Counted from the stretch's first letter, positions 19,102 to 29,837 are shown. The stretch is DNA of 64,000 nucleotides from Mesorhizobium muleiense (GCF_900099905.1 NZ_FNEE01000028.1:16613-80612); one strand, 5' to 3'. Notes: generated by a model not told the origin, from the letters alone. Translations and numbers: made by a program.

Positions 19102-19803
19102 CTATCTTCGGACGAAGGTGAGGTAGGCTGGCCGCCGGCCTTCGCGAACGGCCTTCGCCTCGTAGCGTGTGCCCGGCCAACCCTTATAGGGCCGCTGCCA
19201 GTCGGCTGCCTCTTCAGCCTGCCACGCAAACGCTTCATGTGCCCGGCAGTGCAGCAGCGTCCAGTTCACATAGCTATCGATATCGGACGCAAAGCGGAAT
19301 GTTCCGCCTGACTTCAGCACGCGCGCGAAACGGTCGAGATTGACCGGACTGACGAAGCGGCGCTTCCAGTGTTTCTTCTTCGGCCAGGGATCGGGATAGA
19401 GAAGGTCGATGCCGTCGAGCGAGGCTTGCGGGAGCCAGTCGAGCAGGCGCGTGGCGTCGTCGTCATAGACCCGAAGATTGGCAAGCGGCCGTTCCCTGAC
19501 CGCCATCATCATCTTGGCCATGCCGTTGACGAAAGGCTCGACGCCGACAAAACCGGTCTCAGGAGCCGCCGTCGCCCGATGCAGCAGGTGCTCGCCGCCA
19601 CCAAAACCAATTTCGAGATGAATGGCGCGGACATCGGCTTCGAACAGGCTGCGCAAGTCGGCCGGCGGTCCGGCCGTCAGATCAAGCCGGTAAGTGCTAA
19701 AACCGCTTTCCAGTGCCGCTGCCTGCTGCGGACGGATGGCCTTGCCGCGCCGGCGACCGAAAAATGCTTCGGTCGCACGGCTTGGCCGGTCTTTCGGATC
19801 CAT
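19102..19803 (-). CDS. trmB: tRNA (guanosine(46)-N7)-methyltransferase TrmB
   Basis: 233 residues. The SAM-binding motif is LEIGFGGGEHLLHRA (about residues 76-90). The catalytic/substrate region DLLYPDPWPKKKHWKRRFV is the hallmark of TrmB. It makes m7G46 in the variable loop of tRNAs. Its ATG lies 26 bp downstream of the metK stop, so the two are likely co-transcribed from the metK promoter, as in many Rhizobiales. Confidence 0.94.
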   Translation of the reverse strand: MDPKDRPSRATEAFFGRRRGKAIRPQQAAALESGFSTYRLDLTAGPPADLRSLFEADVRAIHLEIGFGGGEHLLHRATAAPETGFVGVEPFVNGMAKMMMAVRERPLANLRVYDDDATRLLDWLPQASLDGIDLLYPDPWPKKKHWKRRFVSPVNLDRFARVLKSGGTFRFASDIDSYVNWTLLHCRAHEAFAWQAEEAADWQRPYKGWPGTRYEAKAVREGRRPAYLTFVRR

Positions 19804-19829
19804 GTCTTCCGGATCTATGGACGCCGCGG

Positions 19830-21119
19830 CTAGGCCGCGACTGCTTCGGCAGGCGCTTCGGCGAGTGCGTCCTTGAGAGCCTTGGCGAGGTCGGTCTTTT
19901 CCCAGGAGAAGGACCCGTCGCGGCCGGCCTTGCGGCCGAAATGACCATAAGACGACGTCTTGGCATAAATCGGCTTGTTGAGATCGAGATGGCGACGGAT
20001 GCCGGACGGCGACAGATCCATCACGGTGCGCAGCGCCTGCTCGAGCTTTGCCTCATCGACCCTGCCGGTGCCGTGCAGGTCGACATAGACCGACAGCGGC
20101 TGGGCCACGCCAATGGCATAGGAAAGCTGGATGGTGCAGCGATCGGCGAGCTTCGCCGCCACCACGTTCTTGGCGAGGTAGCGGGCCGCATAGGCCGCGG
20201 AACGGTCGACCTTGGTGGTGTCCTTGCCGGAAAAAGCCCCGCCGCCATGAGGCGCAGCACCGCCGTAAGTGTCGACGATGATCTTGCGCCCGGTCAGGCC
20301 GGCGTCGCCGTCGGGCCCGCCGATGACGAACTTGCCTGTCGGGTTGATGTACCAGTTGCAGTTGTCGGCGATCTTAAGGTCGCCCAGCGCCTCACGAATA
20401 TAGGGTTCGACGACGTTGCGGACCTTCTTCGAATCCCAGTTGGCGTCGAGATGCTGGGTGGACAGCACGATCTGCGTCACTTCCGCCGCCTTGCCGTCGA
20501 TATAGCGGACGGTGACCTGGCTCTTGGCGTCCGGCCCGAGCCGGCCGGCATCGCCGTTGCCTTCATGGCGCGCGGCGGCCAGCAGTTCGAGGATCTTGTG
20601 GCTGTAGTAGATCGGCGCTGGCATCAGATCCGGGGTCTCGCGGCAGGCATAGCCGAACATGATGCCCTGGTCGCCAGCCCCTTCCTCGCCTTGCCGGTCG
20701 GAGGCATTGTCGACGCCCTGGCCGATATCCGGTGACTGGCCGTGCAGCAGAACCTCGATCTTTGCCGTCTTCCAGTGGAAACCGGCCTGTTCATAGCCGA
20801 TTTCGCGGATCGCCTTGCGGGCGGCCGACTTGAACTTCGCCGGATTGACGAGCGGATGACCGGCGGCATCCATCAGGATGTTGCCGGCCTTGTCCTTCTT
20901 GAGCAGGGTCTCGGGGACGCGCACCTCGCCAGCGATGACGACGCGATTCGTGGTCGCCAGCGTTTCGCAGGCGACGCGGACCTTCCAGGGGTCCATGCCG
21001 GTCTTTCTGGCCTCGCGATAGACCAGATCGACGATCTCGTCGGAGATACGGTCGCAGACCTTGTCGGGATGACCCTCGGCAACGGATTCCGAGGTGAATA
21101 GATAGTTTTGCCGCGTCAC
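19830..21119 (-). CDS. metK: S-adenosylmethionine synthetase
   Basis: 429 residues from a GTG at 21119. The GTG is chosen over an upstream ATG at 21149 because AAGAGGGGACACCC lies at ideal spacing before it and VTRQNYLFTSESVAEGHPDK is the family N-terminus. Motifs include GHPDKVCD, GAGDQGIMFGYA, GGGAFSGKD and the central domain IVDTYGGAAPHGG. The enzyme makes SAM from methionine and ATP. At about 429 residues it is longer than E. coli MetK (384) because of insertions such as that after LGPDAKSQ, typical of alphaproteobacteria. It supplies the cofactor used by TrmB next door. Confidence 0.96.
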   Translation of the reverse strand: MTRQNYLFTSESVAEGHPDKVCDRISDEIVDLVYREARKTGMDPWKVRVACETLATTNRVVIAGEVRVPETLLKKDKAGNILMDAAGHPLVNPAKFKSAARKAIREIGYEQAGFHWKTAKIEVLLHGQSPDIGQGVDNASDRQGEEGAGDQGIMFGYACRETPDLMPAPIYYSHKILELLAAARHEGNGDAGRLGPDAKSQVTVRYIDGKAAEVTQIVLSTQHLDANWDSKKVRNVVEPYIREALGDLKIADNCNWYINPTGKFVIGGPDGDAGLTGRKIIVDTYGGAAPHGGGAFSGKDTTKVDRSAAYAARYLAKNVVAAKLADRCTIQLSYAIGVAQPLSVYVDLHGTGRVDEAKLEQALRTVMDLSPSGIRRHLDLNKPIYAKTSSYGHFGRKAGRDGSFSWEKTDLAKALKDALAEAPAEAVAA

Positions 21120-21469
21120 GGGTGTCCCCTCTTGAAAAATCATCGGCACGCTGCCGATTGGCGCGCCACGTGTTAGCTGTGCCGAGCAGCGCTCGTCAAG
21201 CGGTGGGTGCCATTATCTTGTACCACTTTGACCGCCGGCAGGATGCCGCCAGCCTGCCTGGCTCCAGCACGTGCTTTAGCTTCAACACGTTGATGAGAAA
21301 GACTTTAAGCATGGCTGTCGAGCAAAATCGATCCGCTCTCCGGCATACCTGCGGGATGTAAATTCCACGATGCGCGAGATCGCAAGAATTTGCATGCCCG
21401 CAATGACGGCTTTGCTATCTTCGACGTTTCAACGGCTGCCAATCAATCGACCCAGACCAATCTGCGTAA
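21120..21469. other. metK upstream region
   Basis: 350 bp without a gene. It contains the metK promoter and, near the start codon, an inverted repeat CATCGGCA/TGCCGATT (21141-21159) in the leader. No SAM riboswitch of a class I can recognise was found. The rest shows no ORF or repeat that I can name. Confidence 0.45.
21171..21200 (-). promoter_or_regulatory. Putative metK promoter
   Basis: On the minus strand CTTGAC (21195-21200), 18-nt spacer, CTAACA (21171-21176), about 50 bp upstream of the GTG start. The -35 is a perfect alphaproteobacterial match. Confidence 0.6.
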
Positions 21470-21889
21470 TCAATCGACTGCGTCGGAGGAAAGGGCCTTC
21501 ACAAGCTCGATAACCTTGCGGCGTATCTTCACGTCGGTGATCTTGACGAAGGCCCGGTTGAGTTGAAGACCTTCAGGACTGCCGCAGAATTCGACGGCAG
21601 AAGCCATTGATGCATCCTCCGCAAATCCGCGGTTGCCCACGGCCTCCTGGCCCGGCGCGTCCTCGAAAAAGAAAGCGACAGGCACACCCAGTATCGAGGC
21701 GATTGCCTGCAAACGGCTGGCGCCAACGCGATTGGTACCCTTTTCGTATTTCTGTATCTGCTGAAACGTTATGCCGAGGTTCTCGCCCAGCTTTTCCTGG
21801 CTCATTCCCAACATATTGCGACGAAGCCTGATGCGACTTCCGACATGGATGTCGATAGGATTCGGCTTCTTCTTGTTTTCTTCTGCCAT
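21470..21889 (-). CDS. XRE-family transcriptional regulator
   Basis: 139 residues. Residues about 14-70 form a Cro/CI-type helix-turn-helix: VGSRIRLRRNMLGMSQEKLG, then ITFQQIQKYEKGTNRVGASRLQAIASILGV. The C-terminal third (LNRAFVKITDVKIRRKVIELVKAL) is a short helical tail common in this rhizobial family. It lies between lnt and metK, the conserved Rhizobiales/Brucella position for this regulator. It could regulate metK or itself, but no operator was identified. Confidence 0.85.
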   Translation of the reverse strand: MAEENKKKPNPIDIHVGSRIRLRRNMLGMSQEKLGENLGITFQQIQKYEKGTNRVGASRLQAIASILGVPVAFFFEDAPGQEAVGNRGFAEDASMASAVEFCGSPEGLQLNRAFVKITDVKIRRKVIELVKALSSDAVD

Positions 21890-22004
21890 TTTTTCCTCGC
21901 CGAATTTTTCCGGCTTTTTGTGTTTTTTCTGCCCAAAACGAAGCCGGCGGCCAGTGCCCCAACAGAACCGACGTGCTGACTTCGAGAAATTTCAGGCGGT
22001 TACA

Positions 22005-22033
22005 GTATGAGTTTCTAATGTGTCGACTGTCAA
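22005..22033 (-). promoter_or_regulatory. Putative promoter of the XRE regulator
   Basis: TTGACA (22028-22033, overlapping the lnt stop codon), 17-nt spacer, TCATAC (22005-22010) on the minus strand. The -35 is perfect and the -10 moderate. It gives a leader of about 110 nt with a GCCG/CGGC hairpin near the ATG. Confidence 0.5.
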
Positions 22034-23622
22034 TTCGCCCGTAGCCGTTGCCTTACATTCATTGTGAAAGCGGCGAGAGCGAACAGCAACATGATCATCA
22101 GTCCATTAATGCGTCTTTGGCTGGAAGAAACGATGGCTCGATTGGAAATCGGCACGTGGACATCGATGGCTCCGCGGGCGTCGATTGCCAGCGCGTCGAG
22201 GATGTGTCCGCGCGGATCGACGACAGCGGAAATGCCGTTATTGGCTGCACGCAACAATGGCACCCCGTTCTCCACCGCACGAATCTGCGCCTGCCTGAAA
22301 TGCTGGTACGGACCCGGCGTGTCACCGAACCACGCGTCGTTCGTGACATTCACAATAAGCTCAGCTGACGTTGCGTCAACCGCCACCAGATCGGGAAAGA
22401 TGACTTCGTAGCAAATGAACGGAAGCACGCGGATGCCGCCGGGCAACGCGATCGGGTGCCGCTCATTGCCCGCCGCGTAGGTTGTCGGCCCGGCGACGAG
22501 TTGTTTGAGCCCCAAACGGCCAAGCAGGTCGGCAAAAGGCAGATATTCGCCAAAGGGCACCAGATGAACCTTGTCGACTGCATCGGCGATTTGACCCTTG
22601 TCGTCGATTGCCACCACCGAATTGTAGTACCGCCTGTCGGCATCTTCCGCCGACCCGCCTTCCTCCCGGACGACGCCGGCGATCAGCGTCTGGCCGTCGC
22701 CAAGCATCTCTCCCAGCGCGGTCAGCGCATCGGGACGTTCGGCGAAAAAAAACGGCACGGAGGTTTCCGGCCACAGGATCAATTGCGGCTTGGCATGACC
22801 AGTCTCTGGCGCCTTGGCCGAAAGCCCCATCAGTGTAGCGAAAATCCGGTCGGGCACTGAAGGGTCCCACTTTTCGCTGAGGTCGACGGCCGGCTGCACG
22901 ATGCGGACGTCGATTGCGCGGGTTGCGGGTTCGACCTTGGCAGCAAGCCTGACATAGCCGAAGCCGACATGGGCCGCGACGAGGACGGCAGCCAGTGCAC
23001 CCCCAAGGCGGATATGCCGGCGCGCCGCAAGCAGGGCCGGCAAGGCAAAGACGAAGACCGCCAGCGCGTTGATGCCGACCATGCCGGTCACCGACACGCT
23101 CTGCATAAGCAAGGGCACCGGCATCGCCGCGTAGCCGACGGCATTCCAGGGAAAGCCGGTGAACAGAAAGTCGCGCAGCCATTCCGCCAGGCCGAAGCCG
23201 AAGGCAAGGGCGGCGATGCGGCCGATGTCGTTGCTCCACAGCAGCCGGGCAACCGCTGTCGCGAAGCCATAGAAAAAAGCGAGCGCCAGCGGAATTCCGA
23301 CCACTGCGAAGGGAAGCGCCCAGGCGAAACTGTCGGCCTCGACCAGAAGTGCTGAGCCGATCCACCATAGGCCGGCTAGAAAATAGCCGAAGCCGAACCA
23401 CCAGCCGACGGCGAAGGCCGGCCGCAAATGCCGGAACCAGCCATCGGAGGCTTCGCCGGTTGCGCCGTCGAGGAGCCAGACCAGCAGCGGAAACGAAACG
23501 AAACAGACGGCGAAGAAATCGTAAGGCGCCTGGGCAAGAACCGCCAGCGCACCGGCAAGAAACGCCACAAGCGCGCGGCGCCAGCCCCACAGCAGAATTA
23601 TCCGGCCGGCCAGGCGCTTCAT
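22030..23622 (-). CDS. lnt: Apolipoprotein N-acyltransferase
   Basis: 530 residues. The N-terminal half has about six hydrophobic membrane helices, and the C-terminal half is a periplasmic carbon-nitrogen hydrolase domain. The Glu-Lys-Cys triad is visible in LWPETSVPFFF, DKVHLVPFGEYLPF and PFICYEVIFPD. A final helix (INGLMIMLLFALAAFTM) follows. Lnt adds the third acyl chain to the N-terminal cysteine of lipoproteins in the inner membrane, permitting Lol export. lnt commonly neighbours corC; here an alpha/beta hydrolase gene and a repeat separate them. Confidence 0.95.
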   Translation of the reverse strand: MKRLAGRIILLWGWRRALVAFLAGALAVLAQAPYDFFAVCFVSFPLLVWLLDGATGEASDGWFRHLRPAFAVGWWFGFGYFLAGLWWIGSALLVEADSFAWALPFAVVGIPLALAFFYGFATAVARLLWSNDIGRIAALAFGFGLAEWLRDFLFTGFPWNAVGYAAMPVPLLMQSVSVTGMVGINALAVFVFALPALLAARRHIRLGGALAAVLVAAHVGFGYVRLAAKVEPATRAIDVRIVQPAVDLSEKWDPSVPDRIFATLMGLSAKAPETGHAKPQLILWPETSVPFFFAERPDALTALGEMLGDGQTLIAGVVREEGGSAEDADRRYYNSVVAIDDKGQIADAVDKVHLVPFGEYLPFADLLGRLGLKQLVAGPTTYAAGNERHPIALPGGIRVLPFICYEVIFPDLVAVDATSAELIVNVTNDAWFGDTPGPYQHFRQAQIRAVENGVPLLRAANNGISAVVDPRGHILDALAIDARGAIDVHVPISNRAIVSSSQRRINGLMIMLLFALAAFTMNVRQRLRAN

Positions 23623-23802
23623 CGATGCTTCCGAGTCGTGCGAATCACGGCAGAAGATTTATCAGGCCGCAGTCCGCGCTCCAAACGCCACGACTTCAGC
23701 CAGCGTGCCGGATTAGGTCTGCTGGATAGGTGGGGCGACCGACGCCGGCAAGATAAGTGTCGCATGTGAATTGTCGCGCAGACCGCTCGTGCCGGTGTAT
23801 CA

Positions 23803-24627
23803 CTATAATGCGCGCGATAGAAAAGCGTTCAGCCGCTCCAGCACGAGATCCGGGGCTTCGAGCTGAGGCAAGTGACCGACGCCAGGTAATGTTTCGAACG
23901 ATGCCTGCGGGATCAGCGCATGAAGCGCTTTGCCTCGCTCCAGCGGGATCCATGGATCGTCCTTGCCCCAAATTATCTTTACCGGACACCTGATATCCCC
24001 GAACGCCGGCTCGACTTCGGCGGTATATTTTTCGTCGGCTTGCGCGAATTGCCGATAGAAGCTTCCGCGTCCCTCTTCGGCAAGCCACGGCTCGACAAGC
24101 CTCTCGAAATCTCCGGGCGCGATGTCATTTACGATCGCCCCCTTGATATATGCTTCCACGACCGCTCTGTGGATATGCGGCGGCAGGCCCAGAAAGGCAT
24201 CCACATGGCGACCGACATGATCGAAGAACTCCGATCCCCAAGGGCGCATGGCGACGACATTCATCAGGACATACCGCTCGAAGTCGCAGCCATGCAGCAA
24301 ATGCGCCCGTAGCGTCGTCGCTCCGCCGAAATCATGGGCAACAACGATGGGCTGCTCCAGGTCCCAATGCGCGAGCATCTCGGCGAATACTTCTCCTTGC
24401 ACGTCGAGTGAGGTGCGTTGCTCCGCGCCTTTGTCCGATCGCCCGTATCCGGGCATATCGTACCAGTGGACACGATACCGCCTTGCAAGATCTGGAATAA
24501 TCCGATGCCATGAGAACGAAGACCACGGCCGGCCGTGCGCCAGCATGAGCGCAGGCCCGCTACCAGATCGCCCCGCTGCCACAGTGCCCGCAGATGTTTC
24601 CACGGTCTCATCGAGTTTCCACGACAT
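23803..24627 (-). CDS. Alpha/beta hydrolase, dehalogenase/epoxide hydrolase-like
   Basis: 274 residues. The oxyanion segment is LAHGRPWSSFSWHRIIP. The nucleophile elbow is VVAHDFGGAT, with Asp rather than Ser, as in haloalkane/haloacetate dehalogenases and epoxide hydrolases. The acid residue is probably in GKDDPWIP, and the base is His in GVGHLPQLEAP. The enzyme is probably cytoplasmic and hydrolyses a C-X bond or epoxide, but the substrate is unknown. It sits alone between lnt and corC with 180-bp and 158-bp gaps, the latter holding a repeat, so it may be a later insertion into a conserved neighbourhood. Confidence 0.75.
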   Translation of the reverse strand: MSWKLDETVETSAGTVAAGRSGSGPALMLAHGRPWSSFSWHRIIPDLARRYRVHWYDMPGYGRSDKGAEQRTSLDVQGEVFAEMLAHWDLEQPIVVAHDFGGATTLRAHLLHGCDFERYVLMNVVAMRPWGSEFFDHVGRHVDAFLGLPPHIHRAVVEAYIKGAIVNDIAPGDFERLVEPWLAEEGRGSFYRQFAQADEKYTAEVEPAFGDIRCPVKIIWGKDDPWIPLERGKALHALIPQASFETLPGVGHLPQLEAPDLVLERLNAFLSRAL

Positions 24628-24641
24628 CAGATATTCTCATA

Positions 24642-24691
24642 GAGCGTCGGCCCTAAAGGTGGAAACCGGTTTTTGGGAAAATCCGACGCTC
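24642..24691. repeat. Short palindromic element upstream of the hydrolase gene
   Basis: GAGCGTCGG (24642-24650) and CCGACGCTC (24683-24691) enclose GGTGGAAACCGGTTTTTGGG. This is the CCGAAAACCGGTTTCCAC core of the common rhizobial repeat in a mosaic form. Confidence 0.6.
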
Positions 24692-24785
24692 AAATAAAGC
24701 TGGTATTCAGGACAGAGCCGTCCGTACGAATTGGTTCGCAAGTGCTTGAACGGATCGTCGACCGTCATCTGGCGAGCGGCGTCTT

Positions 24786-25859
24786 TCACGCCTGCTCGGC
24801 GCGGACGGCGCGCCGCCGGCGCTCGCTTTTCTGGGTCTCCACGATGCGCACACGCTTGACGCGGCGTGGATCGGCGTCGAGCACATGGAATTCGAAGCCG
24901 GGGATGGCCTGCACCACTTCGCCGCGTGCGGGGACCCGGCCAAGCGTGTTGAAGATCATGCCGCCGATCGTGTCGACATATTCGCCATGCTCGCCGGCGG
25001 CAAAATCCTCGCCGATCATCTTGGCGACATCGTCGATCTCGGCCTTGCCGTCCACGACGAACACGCCCTCGCCGGTCTGGGTGATCATCGGCTCGTCCTC
25101 GTCGTGCTCGTCCTCGATGTCGCCGACCACCATCTCGACGATATCCTCGAGCGAGACCAGACCATCGGTGCCGCCATATTCGTCGATGACCAGCGCCATC
25201 TGGGTGCGCATCGCCTGCATCCGCCCCATCAGATCGGAGGCGAGCATCGACGGCGGCACGAAAAGCACCGGGCGGATCAGGGTCAGGTCGCCGATGGTGC
25301 GCGTGAGATCGACCTTGGCGAGATCGAGAAGCGTGGCAGGGGCGGCTTTCCTGGTCGTCCTGCTCTTTCTGACGCGGGCCAGCTTGGTGATGTGAGCGAG
25401 CACGTCGCGGATGTGGACCATGCCACGCGGGTCGTCGAGCGTCTCCGAATAGACCGGCATGCGGGAATGGCCGGACTGCTCGAACAGCCCCAGAAGATCG
25501 CCCAGGTTCGTCGTGATCTCGACCGCCTCGATGTCGGCGCGCGGCACCATGACATCCTCGACGCGAACCTCGCGCAGGCGCAGAATGTTGTTGAGCATGG
25601 CCCGTTCGCCGGGCGAAAAGGCGCCGGCATCGCTCGCCGTTTCGGCAAGCGCGTCGGCGATCTCCTCGCGCAGGCTGGTGCCGTTGCGCTGCCTGAACAG
25701 GCCGAGCACGCGATCGAACAGGGAAGGACCGGCAGGCGATGGCTCGCTGGCGAAGCTGCCGGTCGTGGTACTCGGACTAGAGTCCTCTTCCGTCTGTTCG
25801 GATGGCTTGGTCGCACTGCCGGCGTCTGGGTGGGCGGCAGTCTCTGGTTTGTCGTTCAT
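24786..25859 (-). CDS. corC: CBS-domain protein of the CorC/HlyC family
   Basis: 357 residues without transmembrane segments. After a low-complexity N-terminus come tandem CBS domains (VEDVMVPRADIEAVEITTNL; VLFVPPSMLASDLMGRMQAM, then LVIDEYGGTDGLVSLEDIVE). The C-terminal transporter-associated CorC_HlyC domain (about residues 245-340) follows. Such proteins are linked to Mg2+/Co2+ homeostasis (CorC) or were named hemolysins on weak evidence. It heads the conserved tail-to-head row ybeY-phoH-miaB on the same strand (27-bp gap to ybeY). Confidence 0.87.
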   Translation of the reverse strand: MNDKPETAAHPDAGSATKPSEQTEEDSSPSTTTGSFASEPSPAGPSLFDRVLGLFRQRNGTSLREEIADALAETASDAGAFSPGERAMLNNILRLREVRVEDVMVPRADIEAVEITTNLGDLLGLFEQSGHSRMPVYSETLDDPRGMVHIRDVLAHITKLARVRKSRTTRKAAPATLLDLAKVDLTRTIGDLTLIRPVLFVPPSMLASDLMGRMQAMRTQMALVIDEYGGTDGLVSLEDIVEMVVGDIEDEHDEDEPMITQTGEGVFVVDGKAEIDDVAKMIGEDFAAGEHGEYVDTIGGMIFNTLGRVPARGEVVQAIPGFEFHVLDADPRRVKRVRIVETQKSERRRRAVRAEQA

Positions 25860-25886
25860 CGTCGTCCGGTCATTTGATCTTTTTAG

Positions 25887-26393
25887 TTACGCGTAGGGAT
25901 CGGGAATGGCAAGCCTTGCAAGTGCTGCGCGTTCGACGGCTTCCATTTCTTCGGCCTCGGCGTCGGTCTCGTGATCGTAGCCCAGCAAATGCAGCAGGCC
26001 ATGGATGACGAGATGGGTGATATGGTTGTCGACAGGCTTGTCTTCCAGTGCGGCTTCCCGCGCGACCGTCTCGGCGGCCAGCACAATGTCGCCGAGCATG
26101 GGCGGCAGCGGACGGCCCTTGGCGAGCGGAAAAGCCGGGAAAGACAGGACGTTGGTCGGTTTGTCCTTGCCGCGCCATCCCGCATTGAGACTGCGGATGT
26201 GGGCATCGTCAGAAAAAACGATGCTGAGCTCGGAACGGCCGGCCGCGCCGGTTTCGGCAAACGCGGCGGCAACGGCGCGATCGACCAGCCGCGTCAGCGC
26301 GGCCTCATCGGGCCAGTCGCCCGCTTCGACTGCTATATCGATGTCGACGGGGACCGGAAGATCCCCGCCTACAGATTTTTTGTCCTCAGCCAT
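25887..26393 (-). CDS. ybeY: Endoribonuclease YbeY
   Basis: 168 residues. The zinc site is the three-histidine motif HGLLHLLGYDHE near the C-terminus; the central TNVLSFPAFPL is also family-typical. YbeY is a single-strand-specific endoribonuclease in 16S 3'-end maturation, rRNA quality control and sRNA metabolism. In Sinorhizobium its loss affects sRNA-linked phenotypes and symbiosis. It lies 12 bp after phoH, the standard phoH-ybeY pairing. Confidence 0.95.
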   Translation of the reverse strand: MAEDKKSVGGDLPVPVDIDIAVEAGDWPDEAALTRLVDRAVAAAFAETGAAGRSELSIVFSDDAHIRSLNAGWRGKDKPTNVLSFPAFPLAKGRPLPPMLGDIVLAAETVAREAALEDKPVDNHITHLVIHGLLHLLGYDHETDAEAEEMEAVERAALARLAIPDPYA

Positions 26394-26405
26394 AAGGCTG
26401 CATCT

Positions 26406-27455
26406 TCAGCCTTCGGCGCCCAGGCCCCGGGCCAGCTTGCCGTCGCGGTCGTAGGCCTTGACGATCTCGGCGACCAGCGGATGCCTGACGACGTCGCCTT
26501 CGTTGAAGCGCACCGTCACCATGCCGGTGACGCCGTCGAGGATCCTGAGCGCCTCGACCAGACCGGATTTGGTGTTTTGCGGCAGGTCGATCTGGGTCGG
26601 ATCGCCGGTGACGATCATGCGCGAATTCTCGCCGAGACGGGTCAGGAACATCTTCATCTGCATCGGCGTGGTGTTCTGCGCCTCGTCGAGGATGACGGCG
26701 GAGTGCGCCAGTGTGCGGCCGCGCATGAAGGCCAGCGGCGCGATCTCGATCACCTCGGCGGCAATCGCCCGCTCGACCTTGTCGGCCGGCATCATCTCGT
26801 AAAGCGCGTCATAGAGCGGCCGCAGATAGGGATCGACCTTCTCCTTCATGTCGCCGGGCAGGAAGCCGAGCCGCTCGCCGGCCTCGACGGCAGGCCGCGA
26901 CAGCACGATGCGCTCGACCATGCCACGTTCGAGCAGCATCGCCGCATGCGCCACCGCCAGGAAGGTTTTTCCAGTGCCAGCCGGGCCGATGCCGAAGACG
27001 AGCTCGGACCGCTCCAGCGCGCGCATATAGGCGTCCTGGTTGAGCGAGCGGGCATAGATCGTCTTCTTGCGCGTCGATATCTGGGCGGCTGACACCTTGC
27101 CCTTGCGCTCCAGCGTCGGCAGCGTCAGCTGGTCGTCGGCGGCGATCGCCATGCGCACGGCGCCGTCGACGTCCGACTGGCCGATGTCAGCGCCTTTCTG
27201 GAGAATGCCGTAGAGATTATCCAGGGCGCGGCGCGCCTGCTCGGCGGCCGAGGCGGAGCCCTTGATGGTCAGCTGGTTACCGCGCGAGCGGATATCGACG
27301 CCAAGCTTCTGCTCGAGCCTGGCCAGATTCTCGTCGAACTGGCCATAAAGGGCGCTGGCAAGCTTGTTGTTGTCGAAAGTCAGAACGATGTGCGCCATAT
27401 CCGAAGCCCCCGATGGTAGATTCTGGGGCAGGTTCTTCACTTCCGCAGCGCTCAA
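26406..27455 (-). CDS. phoH: PhoH-like ATPase
   Basis: 349 residues from a TTG at 27455. AGGAGAGACGG precedes that TTG at good spacing, and this start restores the N-terminal extension known in rhizobial PhoH; the ATG at 27398 would drop 19 residues. An N-terminal KH-like segment (LGVDIRSRGNQLTIKG) is followed by the PhoH ATPase with Walker A GPAGTGKT (157-164) and Walker B VILDEAQN. The protein is a putative RNA helicase/ATPase that works with YbeY. It lies between miaB and ybeY on the minus strand. Confidence 0.92.
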   Translation of the reverse strand: MSAAEVKNLPQNLPSGASDMAHIVLTFDNNKLASALYGQFDENLARLEQKLGVDIRSRGNQLTIKGSASAAEQARRALDNLYGILQKGADIGQSDVDGAVRMAIAADDQLTLPTLERKGKVSAAQISTRKKTIYARSLNQDAYMRALERSELVFGIGPAGTGKTFLAVAHAAMLLERGMVERIVLSRPAVEAGERLGFLPGDMKEKVDPYLRPLYDALYEMMPADKVERAIAAEVIEIAPLAFMRGRTLAHSAVILDEAQNTTPMQMKMFLTRLGENSRMIVTGDPTQIDLPQNTKSGLVEALRILDGVTGMVTVRFNEGDVVRHPLVAEIVKAYDRDGKLARGLGAEG

Positions 27456-27481
27456 CCGTCTCTCCTCATCTGCCGAGACCT

Positions 27482-28903
<1,422 letters not shown>

Positions 28904-29002
28904 CTGGCGGCTTCTAACGCCTTTCCCCGACAAAAAACAGACGATTCTGCCTTACAGCGCCGCGCCTCCTTTGGACGCGCAAAGCGCTGGAGCTTTTCCG
29001 GC

Positions 29003-29803
29003 TTACCGGCTCGGGCGCGGATCGGCGAGCGCCGCCTGCACCATATCACGCACCTGACTTTCCATCAGCCTGGCCGTTTCCTTGCGCCTGGAGCCCTTGG
29101 AGAAGGCGACCGGCTCGCCGAAATGCACTTCTACATCGAGCCCGCCCTCCGCCATCAGCACCTTGAGATGGGGCATCAAATCCTCGTCGCCGATCCAGGC
29201 GGCAATCGGCCGGTGCCTGCGGCCGAGCGGCACGCCGTGCAGGCGCGTATAGACGATCGCCACCGGCTGGATGAAGACCGTTTCGGCCGCCCCTTCCGAA
29301 ATCGCCATCGAGGCGGCGCCGAACAGCGTGCTCTTGAACGGCAAGATCATGTTGCCGTCGCTGGTCGAACCTTCGGCAAACAGCACCATGGCGTCGCCCT
29401 TGGCCATGCGGCTGGCGATCTCGCTCGCCTGGTCGCCCGACGAACGTTTGCGCTCGCGCTCGATGAAAACGGTGCGCTGCAGCTTCGACAACATGCCGAT
29501 CAACGGCCAGCCGGCCATGTCGGCCCTGGCGATGAACGTCACGTCGGCCATCGACCCCAGCACCATGATGTCGGTCCATGAAACGTGGTTCGACGCAACC
29601 AGTAACGGGCGCTGATTGGACAAGGTCCCCTTGACGTGGATGCGCATGCCGAGCGCCCGAATGATGAGCCGGTGCCAGATCTTCAGGATGAACGTCTCGC
29701 GCCACAGGCCGGTCTTCATCGACAGGATCTGCAACGGCACGAGGATCAACGAGCCTGCGACAACGAGGCCCAGCGCCAGGAAAATCCTGATTTTTCCGAT
29801 CAT
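29003..29803 (-). CDS. plsC: 1-acyl-sn-glycerol-3-phosphate acyltransferase
   Basis: 266 residues. The N-terminal hydrophobic segment IFLALGLVVAGSLILVPLQIL anchors it to the inner membrane. The catalytic HX4D motif is NHVSWTD, and the second block is LFAEGSTSDGN (glycerophosphate binding). It converts lysophosphatidate to phosphatidate. Rhizobia have several PlsC homologues, some of them lyso-ornithine-lipid acyltransferases (OlsA), so the exact acceptor is not certain. It lies between rimI and miaB on the same strand. Confidence 0.85.
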   Translation of the reverse strand: MIGKIRIFLALGLVVAGSLILVPLQILSMKTGLWRETFILKIWHRLIIRALGMRIHVKGTLSNQRPLLVASNHVSWTDIMVLGSMADVTFIARADMAGWPLIGMLSKLQRTVFIERERKRSSGDQASEIASRMAKGDAMVLFAEGSTSDGNMILPFKSTLFGAASMAISEGAAETVFIQPVAIVYTRLHGVPLGRRHRPIAAWIGDEDLMPHLKVLMAEGGLDVEVHFGEPVAFSKGSRRKETARLMESQVRDMVQAALADPRPSR

Positions 29804-29837
29804 TCGCTCTTGGCCCTGTCCCGAGTTCTGGCTGGAG

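Noticed and set aside
21120..21300. Possible SAM riboswitch upstream of metK
   Set aside because: A GCTAAA word occurs, as in SAM-II, but the paired regions and loop order of SAM-I, SAM-II or SAM-V could not be assembled, and SAM-II is normally on other met genes.
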